DNA from: Amphibacillus sediminis NBRC 103570
GTDB taxonomy: Bacteria; Bacillota; Bacilli; Bacillales; Amphibacillaceae
Length of the DNA stretch: 64,000 nucleotides
Reading direction: 5' to 3'
Assembly (NCBI RefSeq): GCF_001552275.1
Contig: NZ_BCQW01000003.1
Coordinates: 124,001 to 188,000 of the forward strand
The translations under genes were made by a program, and so were the position numbers. The notes below the pieces were generated by a model. The model saw only the letters and a program-made list of their open reading frames with translations, was not told where the DNA came from and made no database searches. Position 1 is the stretch's first letter, and the number at the start of each line of letters is the position of its first letter. Below, in pieces: positions 8,231-17,572 of the stretch.

Positions 8231-9526
8231 CTACACCCTCTCATTCATAAGAAATTCTTCAAAGCTAACACTTGATTCCTGATCTTGATCATGCTCTTGT
8301 TCAAGCCAGTGATGATCCTGTTGCTCTTGCTGACCTTGATCTTCCGACTGGTTATAGCCACGATGCGTCTCAATTATTGCTTGAGAAAGATCATCCTTTT
8401 CAATAACAATGTTATGAGGAGAAAACATGTGACGAAGCTCTTTTGCATTAGCTTCCAAAGCTTCTTTAGCCGCCTGAGTAGATGCAGTCAGTTTTACCAG
8501 CATCTCACCATCTATTTCAGTTAATTCAACCAAAATATCTCCAAGTGATTCAGGCGCCAATTTGAGTAATAGTTGATTTGAGCCATTTAAGAAACTACTC
8601 TTGCTCAGGGTAACTTGTAATTTATCAATCAACTGTGACGCAAAGTTTTCAGCTGACAACGTTGTATCAGAATCACCCAAGTGGACAATGAGTTGTTCTA
8701 TGGTGGTATGACCTTGAGTTTGGCTAAATAACTGTCCAAAAGTTGAATGATCGCCGGTTTCCGCATGACTAAGCCATTTAACTAAATCAGCTGTTGTAAC
8801 CGTTGAATCCATCTGATAAGCTGCCTTCAAATTCAAAGACCATTTGTTTTGAAAATTGCTGAGTACTTGACTAAATATCTTAAAGTTAGGATGTTCAGCA
8901 CTTGACTTTAACCACTGGCTGATCGCTTCTGGCTCCGTTTCACTAGCTTGTGTCCATTGCTTAAGTAAATCGAGCAATTGTTTAGTTTCCATACTTGTCA
9001 ACTGGTTTAGCTTTGCTACCATTTCATTTAGAGACTGCGTATAAGACTGTACATCAAAGTTAGCGACTTCACGAATCGTTAGATGACCACTATACAATGA
9101 CTGGTTAGATAATGCTTGCCACTCTTCCCCAGCACGAATGTCTTCTTCTTGTGTATTAACCTGCTGTAGTTGGATGAAAGCGATAAGCTGATTAATGAGT
9201 AGATTATCTTCATTTTCATCCAAATCTATCAGTGTTAAATCAAGTTGAGCAAGGGCTTCTAACAACTCATCCGCATTTGATACCTCATGTTCAGTCTCTT
9301 CTGTGATCCAATTAAAAAGCTGGTCAAGCTCTTCATTCGTTAAAGAAGAAAGATAGTCAGAGAGTGACATCGCTTCTTCAGTTGAGCCTGCAACCTTGAT
9401 TTGCTTTTGTTCAACACTCAAATTGTTCACAAGCTCTCTGAAAGACCCTGTTGAATGAACTTCTACACCACTAGTGAGTCCTCCGGTTGACAATGGAGAA
9501 GGGATCATTAAACTGCTTATGTTCAT
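8231..9526 (-). CDS. fliK: Flagellar hook-length control protein FliK
   Basis: Secreted molecular ruler that triggers the export switch through FlhB. The 431-residue product has a long, poorly conserved N-terminal region rich in Q, E and L. A C-terminal FliK domain (about 310-390: LLLKLAPESLGDILVELTEIDG and VKLTASTQAAKEALEANAKELR) is visible, followed by a Q/D-rich tail. The ATG at 9526 is preferred over the in-frame GTG at 9535 because the latter overlaps the AGGAGGTG ribosome site. Its product acts on FlhB encoded downstream. Confidence 0.92.
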   Translation of the reverse strand: MNISSLMIPSPLSTGGLTSGVEVHSTGSFRELVNNLSVEQKQIKVAGSTEEAMSLSDYLSSLTNEELDQLFNWITEETEHEVSNADELLEALAQLDLTLIDLDENEDNLLINQLIAFIQLQQVNTQEEDIRAGEEWQALSNQSLYSGHLTIREVANFDVQSYTQSLNEMVAKLNQLTSMETKQLLDLLKQWTQASETEPEAISQWLKSSAEHPNFKIFSQVLSNFQNKWSLNLKAAYQMDSTVTTADLVKWLSHAETGDHSTFGQLFSQTQGHTTIEQLIVHLGDSDTTLSAENFASQLIDKLQVTLSKSSFLNGSNQLLLKLAPESLGDILVELTEIDGEMLVKLTASTQAAKEALEANAKELRHMFSPHNIVIEKDDLSQAIIETHRGYNQSEDQGQQEQQDHHWLEQEHDQDQESSVSFEEFLMNERV

Positions 9527-9560
9527 TTTTTTCACCTCCTTTCAAGTCAAATAGAAGTTC

Positions 9561-10166
9561 TTAGTCGAGGAGCTGTTCGGTAAACTTCGCTGCCGTTTCA
9601 GGCTCCATCTCACTCAAAATAGCTGCTCGTTGGGCATCCTTTATTTCCTGTAATATAGTTAAAGCAACTTGTTGATCGGTACTACTTAAGATACTTGCTG
9701 CATTGGCTGGGGCCATTTCTTGATACGTTTTAGCTAACTTATTTAAACTATCATTAGCTAACTGCTGCTGCCCCTCTTGATCATTGTCTTTGAAGTTATC
9801 AAGCTGTTGAGTTAATCGGACTATCTCCTGATTCAACTGATCGAGCTCCGTTGATTTATTAGATAATTCTACTTCCAATGCTTCAATATTCTGTTGATGG
9901 TTTTCAATTTGACTTAAATATTGACGCTCTTTACGTTCAAATTCTGCTTCTTGATCCGTCGTGATCAATAGGTTTAAACCTGGAATCGAATTAGCTATCT
10001 CTTTTGCTTGACCAATTGGATCCATACCAAGCATAGACAGTACCGCAACTAAAATTGTGATGGCCAATGCTAATGGTACAATAATTAAGAGAAGCCATTT
10101 CAACACATTTCTTTTTTTCGGTTCGTTATATTCATTCTCTTGTAATTGAGCCTGCGCCATTTCCAT
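9561..10166 (-). CDS. ylxF: Flagellar protein YlxF (MotE-like, MgtE-intracellular-domain type)
   Basis: About 201 residues: a short cytoplasmic N-terminus, one membrane segment (about 22-46), a long coiled coil rich in E, Q and L (about 75-125), and a C-terminal helical domain ending AKFTEQLLD that resembles the intracellular domain of MgtE (MAPANAASILSS, ILSEMEPETAAKFTEQLL). YlxF is encoded between fliJ and fliK in Bacillus; it resembles the motility chaperone MotE. The ATG at 10166 overlaps the fliJ TGA; nearby GTG 10169 and ATG 10160 are possible starts. Confidence 0.85.
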   Translation of the reverse strand: MEMAQAQLQENEYNEPKKRNVLKWLLLIIVPLALAITILVAVLSMLGMDPIGQAKEIANSIPGLNLLITTDQEAEFERKERQYLSQIENHQQNIEALEVELSNKSTELDQLNQEIVRLTQQLDNFKDNDQEGQQQLANDSLNKLAKTYQEMAPANAASILSSTDQQVALTILQEIKDAQRAAILSEMEPETAAKFTEQLLD

Positions 10167-10612
10167 CACCTATTTCCATGATTTAAATACATTCTTGATG
10201 CTATCTCATCATTTGTTTGATTTTCACGATAACGATCTGCCATCTGTCTTTTTAAGTGCTTTTTCTCAATAATTTTTTCGAATTTTTTTACCTCAACATG
10301 TGCTGATGTTAGCTTTTGTTGCTTACGTTCCATCACGAACCGTTTTTGATTAAGTTCAGTTTGAACGATATCAATTTTTTTCTTAATCTGTTCGATAAAA
10401 GCATAGTGTGTAGCTAGGGTTTTTACAGTACCTGACGAAGCCAAGTAATAGCTGTACTCCTTTTCAACTTGCTCCTTTTTTTGTAAAAGTAAGTAGAGCT
10501 GTTCAGCAACAAGCTCAAATTCATGGAGAGCTTCCTGATAGTCGAGCTGTGCTTGATTTTTGATTCGTTCCTGATGATCACGAATTTTGTTAAATGCTCT
10601 TATACTAGTCAT
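10166..10612 (-). CDS. fliJ: Flagellar export chaperone FliJ
   Basis: Soluble coiled-coil protein that docks in the centre of the FliI ATPase ring and recycles export chaperones. The 148 residues are almost entirely predicted helix with heptad-like spacing and strong K/E/Q content, matching B. subtilis length. The ATG at 10612 follows GGAGG at 8 bases, a site located in the last codons of fliI. Identified mainly by order and helical character. Confidence 0.9.
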   Translation of the reverse strand: MTSIRAFNKIRDHQERIKNQAQLDYQEALHEFELVAEQLYLLLQKKEQVEKEYSYYLASSGTVKTLATHYAFIEQIKKKIDIVQTELNQKRFVMERKQQKLTSAHVEVKKFEKIIEKKHLKRQMADRYRENQTNDEIASRMYLNHGNR

Positions 10613-11924
10613 TAGCGTTACCTCCATAAAGTACTTCCTTCATTAACTGAAGCGCCTGATCTCTGCTGCACTTCTCGTTAATATCTTGTTTTAAAAAGGA
10701 AATGATCTGGGGCTGCAACTGAATGGCTTCATCGATAGCCTTACTTGTACCACGTTTATATGCACCAATTTGAATCAATTCATAATTCTCTTCATATGTA
10801 GATAAGTGGTAGCGCAGATCGTTAGCGAGCTTTTGCTCTTGATCGGTTGTAATTTGCGGCATTACCCGACTAATCGATTTCAGAACATTGATCGCAGGAA
10901 ATTGCCCTTGTTCAGCTAATTTTCGATCTAATACAAAGTGACCGTCAAGAATACCACGAGTTGTATCTGCAATTGGGTCATTAAGATCATCACCATCGAC
11001 CAAAACTGTATAAAAGGCTGTAATCGTACCAAAGTTACTCGTACCTGTTCGCTCTAAAAGCTTAGGCAGGACGGCGAATACCGATGGGGGATAACCCTTA
11101 GTCGTAGGAGGTTCACCCGTAGCCAGCCCCACTTCTCGTTGTGCCATTGCTATTCGGGTGACAGAATCCATCATCAGATTGACATTATAGCCAAGATCTC
11201 GAAAGTATTCGCTTATGGCTGTAGCTGTGTAAGCCCCTTTGATTCGCATTAAAGCAGGTTGATCAGAGGTAGCTACTACAACAATCGAACGTTTTAAGCC
11301 TTCATCGCCTAAGTCTTTTTCAATAAATTCTCTTACCTCTCGTCCACGTTCGCCAATTAGGGCAATAACATTTATGTCAGCCTCACTATTGCGAGCAATC
11401 ATACCAAGGAGTGTACTTTTACCGACACCACTACCTGCAAAAATACCCACACGTTGTCCTTTTCCTACCGTAAGTAGACTATCGATTGTTTTAACGCCTA
11501 ACTCGATTGGTTCTACAATACGTGGTCGATCGAGTGGATTTGGAGGCATTTGCTCAGTATTAACATTGATTAGGCCGAGCGGTAACTTGGAATGATCCAG
11601 CGGTTGACCAAGGGCATCAATGACCTTACCTACTAAACGCTTTCCAACTTTGATCGTTAAAGGTTTATCGGTCGCTTCAACTAGACTGCCAGGACCAATT
11701 TCAGAAATTTGAGAATAGGGCATTAACAGGACATTTTCATCGTTAAATCCTACTACTTCTGCAGCAATCTTACTCCCTTTACTTGGGTGAATATAACAGA
11801 CGTTCCCGATGCTTACAGCAGGACCAATTGATTCGATCATTAAACCGACAACACGTTTTATTTTGCCATAACGTTTATAAGAATCAATTTGATCAACAGC
11901 TTCAATATAGCTATCTATGCTCAC
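10605..11924 (-). CDS. fliI: Flagellum-specific ATPase FliI
   Basis: Hexameric ATPase energising flagellar export. Of 439 residues, Walker A GIFAGSGVGKSTLLGMIAR lies near 160-178 and Walker B-type VNLMMDSVTRIAMAQREVG near 242-260, with the family stretch TTKGYPPSVFAVLPKLLERT following. Start is GTG at 11924, preceded by GGAGGAG at 7 bases; a longer in-frame version from 11957 would lie deep inside fliH and carries residues unlike the family. B. subtilis FliI is 438 residues. Confidence 0.96.
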   Translation of the reverse strand: MSIDSYIEAVDQIDSYKRYGKIKRVVGLMIESIGPAVSIGNVCYIHPSKGSKIAAEVVGFNDENVLLMPYSQISEIGPGSLVEATDKPLTIKVGKRLVGKVIDALGQPLDHSKLPLGLINVNTEQMPPNPLDRPRIVEPIELGVKTIDSLLTVGKGQRVGIFAGSGVGKSTLLGMIARNSEADINVIALIGERGREVREFIEKDLGDEGLKRSIVVVATSDQPALMRIKGAYTATAISEYFRDLGYNVNLMMDSVTRIAMAQREVGLATGEPPTTKGYPPSVFAVLPKLLERTGTSNFGTITAFYTVLVDGDDLNDPIADTTRGILDGHFVLDRKLAEQGQFPAINVLKSISRVMPQITTDQEQKLANDLRYHLSTYEENYELIQIGAYKRGTSKAIDEAIQLQPQIISFLKQDINEKCSRDQALQLMKEVLYGGNAND

Positions 11925-12684
11925 GGTTGATCTCCTCCATAACCTCCAGCAACTCACGATTTATTTTTTCTAGTTGAACATCGACACTAATATCCAGTCG
12001 TGAATATGGTGTTTCGATAAGTCCATCGCCCTGCTTCAAATTAATTGAAGGATGGATCGATAAAACAACTTCAGGATCTAATAGTGTCATAAGCTGATCT
12101 TGATTACGTTGCACCAGTTCAAAATCTTCTGGGCTTGTATGTATTTTGATAAAAGGTTGCTCATGAACTTCCTGAATCGCTTGTTTAACCATATCAACAA
12201 AAGCATCAGACTCTTTTAATTGCTTAGCCACGATTTTGCTTGCTATTTTAACAGCTAGATGCAGGATAGCCGGCTCGCTTTGGTCAATGAGGGTGGCACG
12301 CTCTTCGATAGCTGCTTCAATCACTTGATCAGCTTGAAGCAGCTTATCATGATAGGCTTGAAGACCTGCCTCCGATCCCTCATCAAAGCCTTTTTGATAG
12401 CCGAGCTGTTTGGCTTGTTCAGCTAGAGCTTCCTTTTCTTGTTCCCAAGCAATTTTATCGTTCTCAATTTCCTGGCGAGCTAATTCTTGCTGTTCTTTGA
12501 TTGCTTGTTGAGTATCTGTTAAGGCACGTTCAGCATTAGCCAATTCTTGGTTAATCTGATCTAACTTTTCTTGTTGATCGATTTGCTCTTGGTGAGTTGG
12601 ATCTTGGTCAAGTTCCGGAAACGTAATCGGCTTTAAACCTATTATTCTATGATTACCTGTCTGCTTGTGTCGGTCGTTAGACAA
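11911..12684 (-). CDS. fliH: Flagellar export regulator FliH
   Basis: Stator-like partner that holds FliI in check and at the C-ring. The N-terminal half is Q/E-rich coiled coil (AELEQ-type heptads, about 35-110). The C-terminal part has the V-ATPase E-subunit-like domain, with LAVKIASKIVAKQL near 160 and SRLDISVDVQLEKINREL near the end. The start is uncertain: a TTG at 12684 sits about 9 bases from GGAGGAG inside the end of fliG and gives 257 residues; the next upstream starts would overlap fliG further. Confidence 0.88.
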   Translation of the reverse strand: MSNDRHKQTGNHRIIGLKPITFPELDQDPTHQEQIDQQEKLDQINQELANAERALTDTQQAIKEQQELARQEIENDKIAWEQEKEALAEQAKQLGYQKGFDEGSEAGLQAYHDKLLQADQVIEAAIEERATLIDQSEPAILHLAVKIASKIVAKQLKESDAFVDMVKQAIQEVHEQPFIKIHTSPEDFELVQRNQDQLMTLLDPEVVLSIHPSINLKQGDGLIETPYSRLDISVDVQLEKINRELLEVMEEINREHR

Positions 12685-13687
12685 TGATATCATCTCCTCC
12701 ACCACGGGCAATGACAATTTCACCAACTTCTTCTAATCGACGAATCGCAGCAACAATTCTGGTCTGTGCCTCTTCTACATCGCGCAAGCGTACAGGTCCC
12801 ATGTATTCCATTTCTTCTTTGAATGTCTCTGCCATACGAGAAGACATATTACTAAAGATAATTTCTTGTACTTCTTCACTAGATACTTTAAGAGAAAGGC
12901 GAAGGTCATCATTTTCAACTTCTCTAATAACACGTTGAATCGCACGATTGTCAAGCGTAACAATATCTTCGAAGACGAACATGCGTTTCTTAATTTCTTC
13001 TGCCAATTCTGGATCTTGAATTTCAAGCGCATCTAAAATGGTTCGCTCTGTGCTTCGATCAACACCATTAAGTACTTCGACAACAGCTTGGATACCACCG
13101 GTTTGTGTGTAGTCTTGTGTAACGGTAGCAGAAAGCTTACGCTCCAGAATTTGTTCAACTTCATAGATGATTTCTGGTGAGGTAGAATCCATGATCGCAA
13201 TTCGCTTGGCAATATCAGCTTGTACCTCTTGAGATAATTCTGATAAAATTTGCGCCGCTTGCTCCTTATCTAAATAAGATAGAATTAAAGCGATTGTCTG
13301 TGGATGTTCATTTTGAATAAAATTCAAAATTTGTCCAGGATCTGCTTTTCGCGCAAAATCAAATGGTTTCACTTGAAGTGATGAGGTTAAGCGATTGATG
13401 ATCTTCTGAGCTTCCTCACCACCGACAGCTTTCTCAAGAACGGTTTTAGCGTAGCCAATCCCGCCTTGAGTAATGTAGTCTTGTGCTAAGGCAATTTGAT
13501 GGAATTGCTCTAAAATCTCTTCTTTTTGATCTACTTCAACTTTCTTCACCGATGAGATTTCTAACGTTAGTCTTTCGATTTCTTCTTCTGTTAAATGTTT
13601 ATAAACTTGAGCAGACACATCCGGACCAAGTGATATAAGCAGGATTGCTGCTTTTTGGCGACCGGTTAGTGCTTGTCTTTTAGCCAT
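12677..13687 (-). CDS. fliG: Flagellar motor switch protein FliG
   Basis: Rotor protein that interacts with MotA. The 336 residues show N-terminal LTGRQKAAILLISLGPDVSA, the middle-domain EHPQTIALILSYLD motif, and the C-terminal torque helix with LSLKVSSEEVQEIIFSNMS and RMAETFKEEME, including conserved charged residues. ATG 13687 with an AGGGGGGAG ribosome site is chosen; an upstream in-frame ATG would include the ribosome site. Adjacent to fliF, whose product it binds. Confidence 0.97.
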   Translation of the reverse strand: MAKRQALTGRQKAAILLISLGPDVSAQVYKHLTEEEIERLTLEISSVKKVEVDQKEEILEQFHQIALAQDYITQGGIGYAKTVLEKAVGGEEAQKIINRLTSSLQVKPFDFARKADPGQILNFIQNEHPQTIALILSYLDKEQAAQILSELSQEVQADIAKRIAIMDSTSPEIIYEVEQILERKLSATVTQDYTQTGGIQAVVEVLNGVDRSTERTILDALEIQDPELAEEIKKRMFVFEDIVTLDNRAIQRVIREVENDDLRLSLKVSSEEVQEIIFSNMSSRMAETFKEEMEYMGPVRLRDVEEAQTRIVAAIRRLEEVGEIVIARGGGDDIIV

Positions 13688-13698
13688 AAAGCTCCCCC

Positions 13699-15297
13699 CT
13701 AATCCTCTGAAATCCAAGTTCTAAGTAACTTGGCAAATTCGTCCGGCTTATCTTTCGCCATTTTTTCAAGTTGTTTTCTTTTAATTGAGCTTTCCGTATC
13801 TTCTGGATCCTCAATATCAGGGATGGCTTGTTCTACTTCAGTCTCTAATTCTGTCGTATATGCTAACTCATCGTCCTGCTCATTCCGTTTACGCAATAAT
13901 AAAACAGTAAGCACAATCACTAATGCTAACAAAACACCGGCGATAATATATCCCCAAATTGGGATGGAAAATCCACTTGGTTGGGTAAGATCTGTTCCGG
14001 TAAACTCTTGAAAGACAATCGATGTATTCTGAACAGGATTTACTTCGCCGTATGACTGATCGATCGATGTCGTAATGATAGATTCAAGAATTGATGCAAT
14101 CCCAGCTTCAACTTCAGCTTGCTCAGCTGCAGTTAATACTTCGGGATTACCCTCTGCATCAAGCGTCTCCTTACGACTATCAACAGCAACTTGAATGCCT
14201 AGATCCCTTAATTTATACGGGCTTTCACTTATTTCTCGCTGAATACGATTAAATTCATAATTAATCGACTCTTGCATCAGTTCATAGGTCCCTTGGCCTG
14301 TATCACCTGCTGGGTAATTAGCGATATCTTCTTCACCAGCACCAACTGTACCATCGAAGGCTCCCTCACCTGAATACATCTCGTTAATTGTTTCAATGCT
14401 GACAGGTAAACCTTCAATTTCCTCTTCATCAACAGGTTCAACAAGTTGTTCAACCCTGTTCTCTTGGGTAAAATCAATATCTGCGGTTACTGATGCAACA
14501 ACTTTATCCGGACCAATCATCGTGCCCAGCATTTGCTGTACACGACGCTGAATATCACGTTCAATATCCTGTTTAATCGCTTGTTGTGTTGCATAAATAT
14601 CCCCGCTCGAAAAATTATTTTCCTGATCTAAATCATAATGATTAAAGAATTGATCCATAATGACGATATTATCTGTTGGAAGGTTAGGGACCGATTTAGA
14701 TATGAGGTGGTATAAGGCATTTATCTGTTCTTGTTCAAAGCGATAACCATTAGCTACTACTAAATTTATCGCAGCCGACGCCTCATCTTGTCGGTCACTA
14801 ACGAAAATTTGTTCCTGTGGCAATGTAATCATTACATTTGCCTGCTCAACTCCTGAAAAATTGGTCAATAAGTTACCAAGCTCTGTTTGCATGGCGTCAA
14901 GTTTAATCATATCGAATTCATTGTCAGTCACACCCCAAGAGGTATTCTGACTGAAAAAGGAATAGTCTACACTACCGCTATCCGGAATCCCTTGTGCTGC
15001 AAGTTCTACTAAGAGAGCATCGGCCTTATCCTCTGGTACATAGATGGTTGCACCTGAATCGGCGACTTCATTGGTAACGCCTCTTTCGTCAAGCTCTGCC
15101 TTTATCTGACCAGATTCTTGAGCTGATAAATTACTATATAACGGAACCATTGGTGTGCGTGTGGCTAAGAAGCTCCCACCGATAACTATAGCAAGAAAGA
15201 TAAATGCGGCTCCAATAACTAAACCTTTTTGCTTTGTCGTCCTGGTTTTCCATAATTCTATTAGTTTGTCTCGATAATCAATAAATTTCTCTCTCAT
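13699..15297 (-). CDS. fliF: Flagellar MS-ring protein FliF
   Basis: Forms the membrane MS-ring on which the basal body assembles. The 532 residues have two membrane segments (about 23-45 and 433-457) flanking a large periplasm-equivalent region with ring-building motifs (LYSNLSAQESGQIKAELDE, VEQANVMITLPQEQIFV). The C-terminal tail that binds FliG ends KLLRTWISED. ATG 15297 follows GGAGG at 6 bases; an earlier ATG at 15315 lies upstream of that site and is unlikely. Confidence 0.96.
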   Translation of the reverse strand: MREKFIDYRDKLIELWKTRTTKQKGLVIGAAFIFLAIVIGGSFLATRTPMVPLYSNLSAQESGQIKAELDERGVTNEVADSGATIYVPEDKADALLVELAAQGIPDSGSVDYSFFSQNTSWGVTDNEFDMIKLDAMQTELGNLLTNFSGVEQANVMITLPQEQIFVSDRQDEASAAINLVVANGYRFEQEQINALYHLISKSVPNLPTDNIVIMDQFFNHYDLDQENNFSSGDIYATQQAIKQDIERDIQRRVQQMLGTMIGPDKVVASVTADIDFTQENRVEQLVEPVDEEEIEGLPVSIETINEMYSGEGAFDGTVGAGEEDIANYPAGDTGQGTYELMQESINYEFNRIQREISESPYKLRDLGIQVAVDSRKETLDAEGNPEVLTAAEQAEVEAGIASILESIITTSIDQSYGEVNPVQNTSIVFQEFTGTDLTQPSGFSIPIWGYIIAGVLLALVIVLTVLLLRKRNEQDDELAYTTELETEVEQAIPDIEDPEDTESSIKRKQLEKMAKDKPDEFAKLLRTWISED

Positions 15298-15340
15298 TAT
15301 GTGCCTCCATACCAAACAACATTCACTAGAAGTGCTTTAA

Positions 15341-15643
15341 TTAAATTTGCATCCGCATAACTTCGTTGTAGGCATCAATAACTTTACCTTGCACCTCAAC
15401 GGCCAAGCTCATGGCGAGGGATGATTTTTGTGCGGCAATCATCACATCATGCAAGTCATCTATTTCACCATTGACTAACATTTCAGTTTTATTGTCTGTC
15501 TCGACTTGAAGTTGATTTAATTGATTTATAGCGTTTTTTAAGTTTTCTGAAAAACTCGCTTCAGTTTTACTTTCAGCTGCCCTGTTCACTTGAACGGGTG
15601 TTGTTGGCTGTACGGCCTGTAAAAAGTGCAAATTTAGACTCAT
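15341..15643 (-). CDS. fliE: Flagellar hook-basal body protein FliE
   Basis: Small adaptor between the MS-ring and the rod. One hundred residues; the C-terminal two thirds (SFSENLKNAINQLNQLQVE, and DLHDVMIAAQKSSLAMSLAV) match FliE closely. It lies between flgC and fliF as expected and starts with ATG at 15643 after a GAGAGGAAGGG ribosome region. Confidence 0.95.
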   Translation of the reverse strand: MSLNLHFLQAVQPTTPVQVNRAAESKTEASFSENLKNAINQLNQLQVETDNKTEMLVNGEIDDLHDVMIAAQKSSLAMSLAVEVQGKVIDAYNEVMRMQI

Positions 15644-15675
15644 TTAACCCTTCCTCTCTGATCTAAGCATGCTTA

Positions 15676-16131
15676 TTATCTGCCAATTTCTAATGCCTTT
15701 AATAACATACCTTTAGTTGCATTCATGGACGTAACATTTGCTTCGTAAGAGCGTGTGGCACTCATCAAATCAACCATCTCTTGTAAAGGATCGACATTTG
15801 GCATTTGAACGTAACCATCAGCTCCAGCATCAGGATGATTAGGGTTATAAACCATCATAAATGGTTCATCATCTTCCATAATCGCTGTAACTTTCACGCC
15901 GCTTCCAGTTCCTGGTTGCTTATTTCGAACCCGGCTTAATTGGTTAGCAAATGTTTGTCCTTGCTCTTGAAAGCGAACGGTTTTTCTTCGATAAGCTTCA
16001 AATTCACCATCTTCATTAATGGTCGCCCTTGTCGTTTCAGCGTTAGCAATGTTCGAAGATATCGTATCCATTCGGAGTCTTTGAGCAGTTAAAGCAGAAC
16101 CACTTGTATGAATACCATTAAATATACTCAT
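15676..16131 (-). CDS. flgC: Flagellar basal-body rod protein FlgC
   Basis: Proximal rod protein of 151 residues. N-terminal FNGIHTSGSALTAQRLRMDT and ISSNIANAETTRA are the rod-protein signature; the C-terminal DPLQEMVDLMSATRSYEANV helix is the matching pair. Immediately downstream of flgB with a 2-base gap and a GGAGGGCG ribosome site. Confidence 0.96.
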   Translation of the reverse strand: MSIFNGIHTSGSALTAQRLRMDTISSNIANAETTRATINEDGEFEAYRRKTVRFQEQGQTFANQLSRVRNKQPGTGSGVKVTAIMEDDEPFMMVYNPNHPDAGADGYVQMPNVDPLQEMVDLMSATRSYEANVTSMNATKGMLLKALEIGR

Positions 16132-16133
16132 GA

Positions 16134-16526
16134 TTAACGCCCTCCACGTATAACATTTTGCAGGGTATTAAAGTTTCCATTCAGACGATCGACTAGAGCC
16201 TGATAGTAGATTTGATTGGTAGCTAGCTCAGTCATTTCTTTATCAATGTCGACATTGTTGCCATTATGATTGTACTGCGTATGACGGTTTGTTGTAACTT
16301 TGAAATCTGTCTGTGAGCCACCAAAATCAATATGTCGATAGTCGGTTCGTTTCGCAACGAATTGATTGCTTGTTTCTTGATCTAGTAGGCTACTAAATTG
16401 GACATCCTTTGCTTTGTAATTAGCCGTATCCACATTCGCAACATTATTAGAAATGGTTTGGTTCTTTAACGCTGCATAATTTAACCCATGATGGATATTT
16501 TCCACTGTTCGTCCAAATATTGACAT
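16134..16526 (-). CDS. flgB: Flagellar basal-body rod protein FlgB (first gene of fla/che operon)
   Basis: Proximal rod protein, about 130 residues, with the TISNNVANVDTANYKAKDV rod signature near residues 29-47 and a C-terminal helix (TELATNQIYYQALVDRLN). Two adjacent ATG codons (16529 and 16526) follow GGAGGGAGA; the second has the better spacing. It is the first gene of the operon; a sigma-A-like promoter lies about 60-80 bases upstream. Confidence 0.95.
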   Translation of the reverse strand: MSIFGRTVENIHHGLNYAALKNQTISNNVANVDTANYKAKDVQFSSLLDQETSNQFVAKRTDYRHIDFGGSQTDFKVTTNRHTQYNHNGNNVDIDKEMTELATNQIYYQALVDRLNGNFNTLQNVIRGGR

Positions 16527-16579
16527 CATTCTCCCTCCTTAATCAATTATCTGCAAATTTCGTATGTAATCTAATTGTC

Positions 16580-16608
16580 ATTGTATTGTAAAATAAGTCC
16601 ACTGTCCA
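16580..16608 (-). promoter_or_regulatory. Sigma-A-type promoter of the fla/che operon
   Basis: On the minus strand, TGGACA (16608-16603) and TACAAT (16585-16580) are separated by exactly 17 bases and lie 54 bases upstream of flgB. A second TACAAT overlaps at 16590-16585. This is the natural place for the vegetative fla/che promoter. I did not find a convincing sigma-D promoter or CodY box beside it, although CodY represses this promoter in B. subtilis. Confidence 0.65.
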
Positions 16609-16619
16609 TGCTCATTACA

Positions 16620-17105
16620 AAGTTTCTGACTTTAGTTACGAGCAACTTTTTAGAATTGTGATACTATCGGACTAATTCTTTTAAAACAGACGGCTTAGGG
16701 CTGTTTTTGTCGTTTTTTATCGAATTATTTAAATTATCACATATTTTTCCCGTAATATAAACAATTCTGACTTCTTTTATCTCTTTTAAACCGATATTGT
16801 TATAGCACACAGATAAATCGATAGACATAGTTAAATGCTAGCAACTGGTACTTTTGATGTTTTAATAGGACTTATGCCCCTTTTTTTGTAACATATGCTT
16901 ATAAATCGCAATATATTGTGGTATTTTTCTCACAGACTATTAAAAAACCACTTCTAAATATCGATTAAAACAGCTTAGTATCTCTTTGTGCATCCAATAT
17001 AACATTCAATAGCCTATCCGTCTGTACTAGTTAAATAAAGTAGAGGTAAAGTTTTTGTTAAGATGTGAAAAACGCTCCATTTTTTGGACTGATAAAAGGA
17101 AATAA
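16620..17105. other. Noncoding spacer upstream of fla/che operon, nothing recognised
   Basis: About 480 bases of AT-rich sequence between the flgB promoter and a MITE-like element. There is no credible coding frame. A weak hairpin with T-runs occurs near 16680-16720 (AAACAG...CTGTTT), too short to call a terminator. No repeat shared with other spacers of this window was noticed. Confidence 0.4.
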
Positions 17106-17500
17106 CTCAACTTTCGTAGTTAAAAAACACATAAGCCAAGTGCTATAATGAAAAGTCTGTATTTAAGTATGGACTGGATTGTTTATACTAGAGCTATGCG
17201 TCATGGATATTGGTATTAACACGAGAGTTTGTCACCGCGTTGGGAAGTGTGGACACTTCTCTTTTTGCAAGCAAGGCTTCAGCTCGCACTATTCCTGCTA
17301 GAGCGCTAGCCAGTCATTTTTCTTATTGCGATGGCTAACAAAAACCACTTTAACTGAAACCCATTTGCCTCGACAGTTTGGATACCAAAGCATGAGGTGT
17401 TTTTCTTTTGTAATGATTGCTTGGCGAGTAACCTAATATGTTGGTTGGCTACTTAAACTGTTTCAGAATTGATCCACATTTTTACTCTGCGAAAGTTGAG
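17106..17500. mobile_element. MITE-like element, 395 bp, with terminal inverted repeats
   Basis: The left end (CTCAACTTTCGTAGTTAAAA, 17106-17125) is inversely repeated at the right end (reverse complement of 17481-17500 is CTCAACTTTCGCAGAGTAAA): 14 of the first 15 positions match. Both ends are flanked by ATAA (17102-17105 and 17501-17504), a likely target duplication. No transposase frame is present. Inside there is a perfect 7-bp hairpin (GAAGTGT/ACACTTC near 17245) followed by T-rich sequence. This looks like a deletion derivative of an insertion sequence moved in trans. The parent family is not identified. Confidence 0.7.
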
Positions 17501-17509
17501 ATAACAAAA

Positions 17510-17547
17510 AGAGCCTCAAGAAGGAAACAATCACTTCCTGAGGCTCT
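17510..17547 (-). terminator. Rho-independent terminator of codY operon
   Basis: On the minus strand AGAGCCTCA pairs with TGAGGCTCT around a 20-base interior that itself pairs further (GGAAG/CTTCC region), followed by TTTTTG. It lies 25 bases past the codY stop. The MITE-like element begins directly beyond it, so the insertion did not disrupt the operon. Confidence 0.85.
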
Positions 17548-17572
17548 TTGCTTATCACTCTTACACTTAACC

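Noticed and set aside
12775-13032. Alternative frames inside fliG (both strands)
   Set aside because: fliG is full length with all motifs; the other frames are shadows.
16680-16720. Hairpin with T-rich tail upstream of flgB on the plus strand
   Set aside because: Stem of only 6-7 bp and no gene upstream on that strand to terminate.
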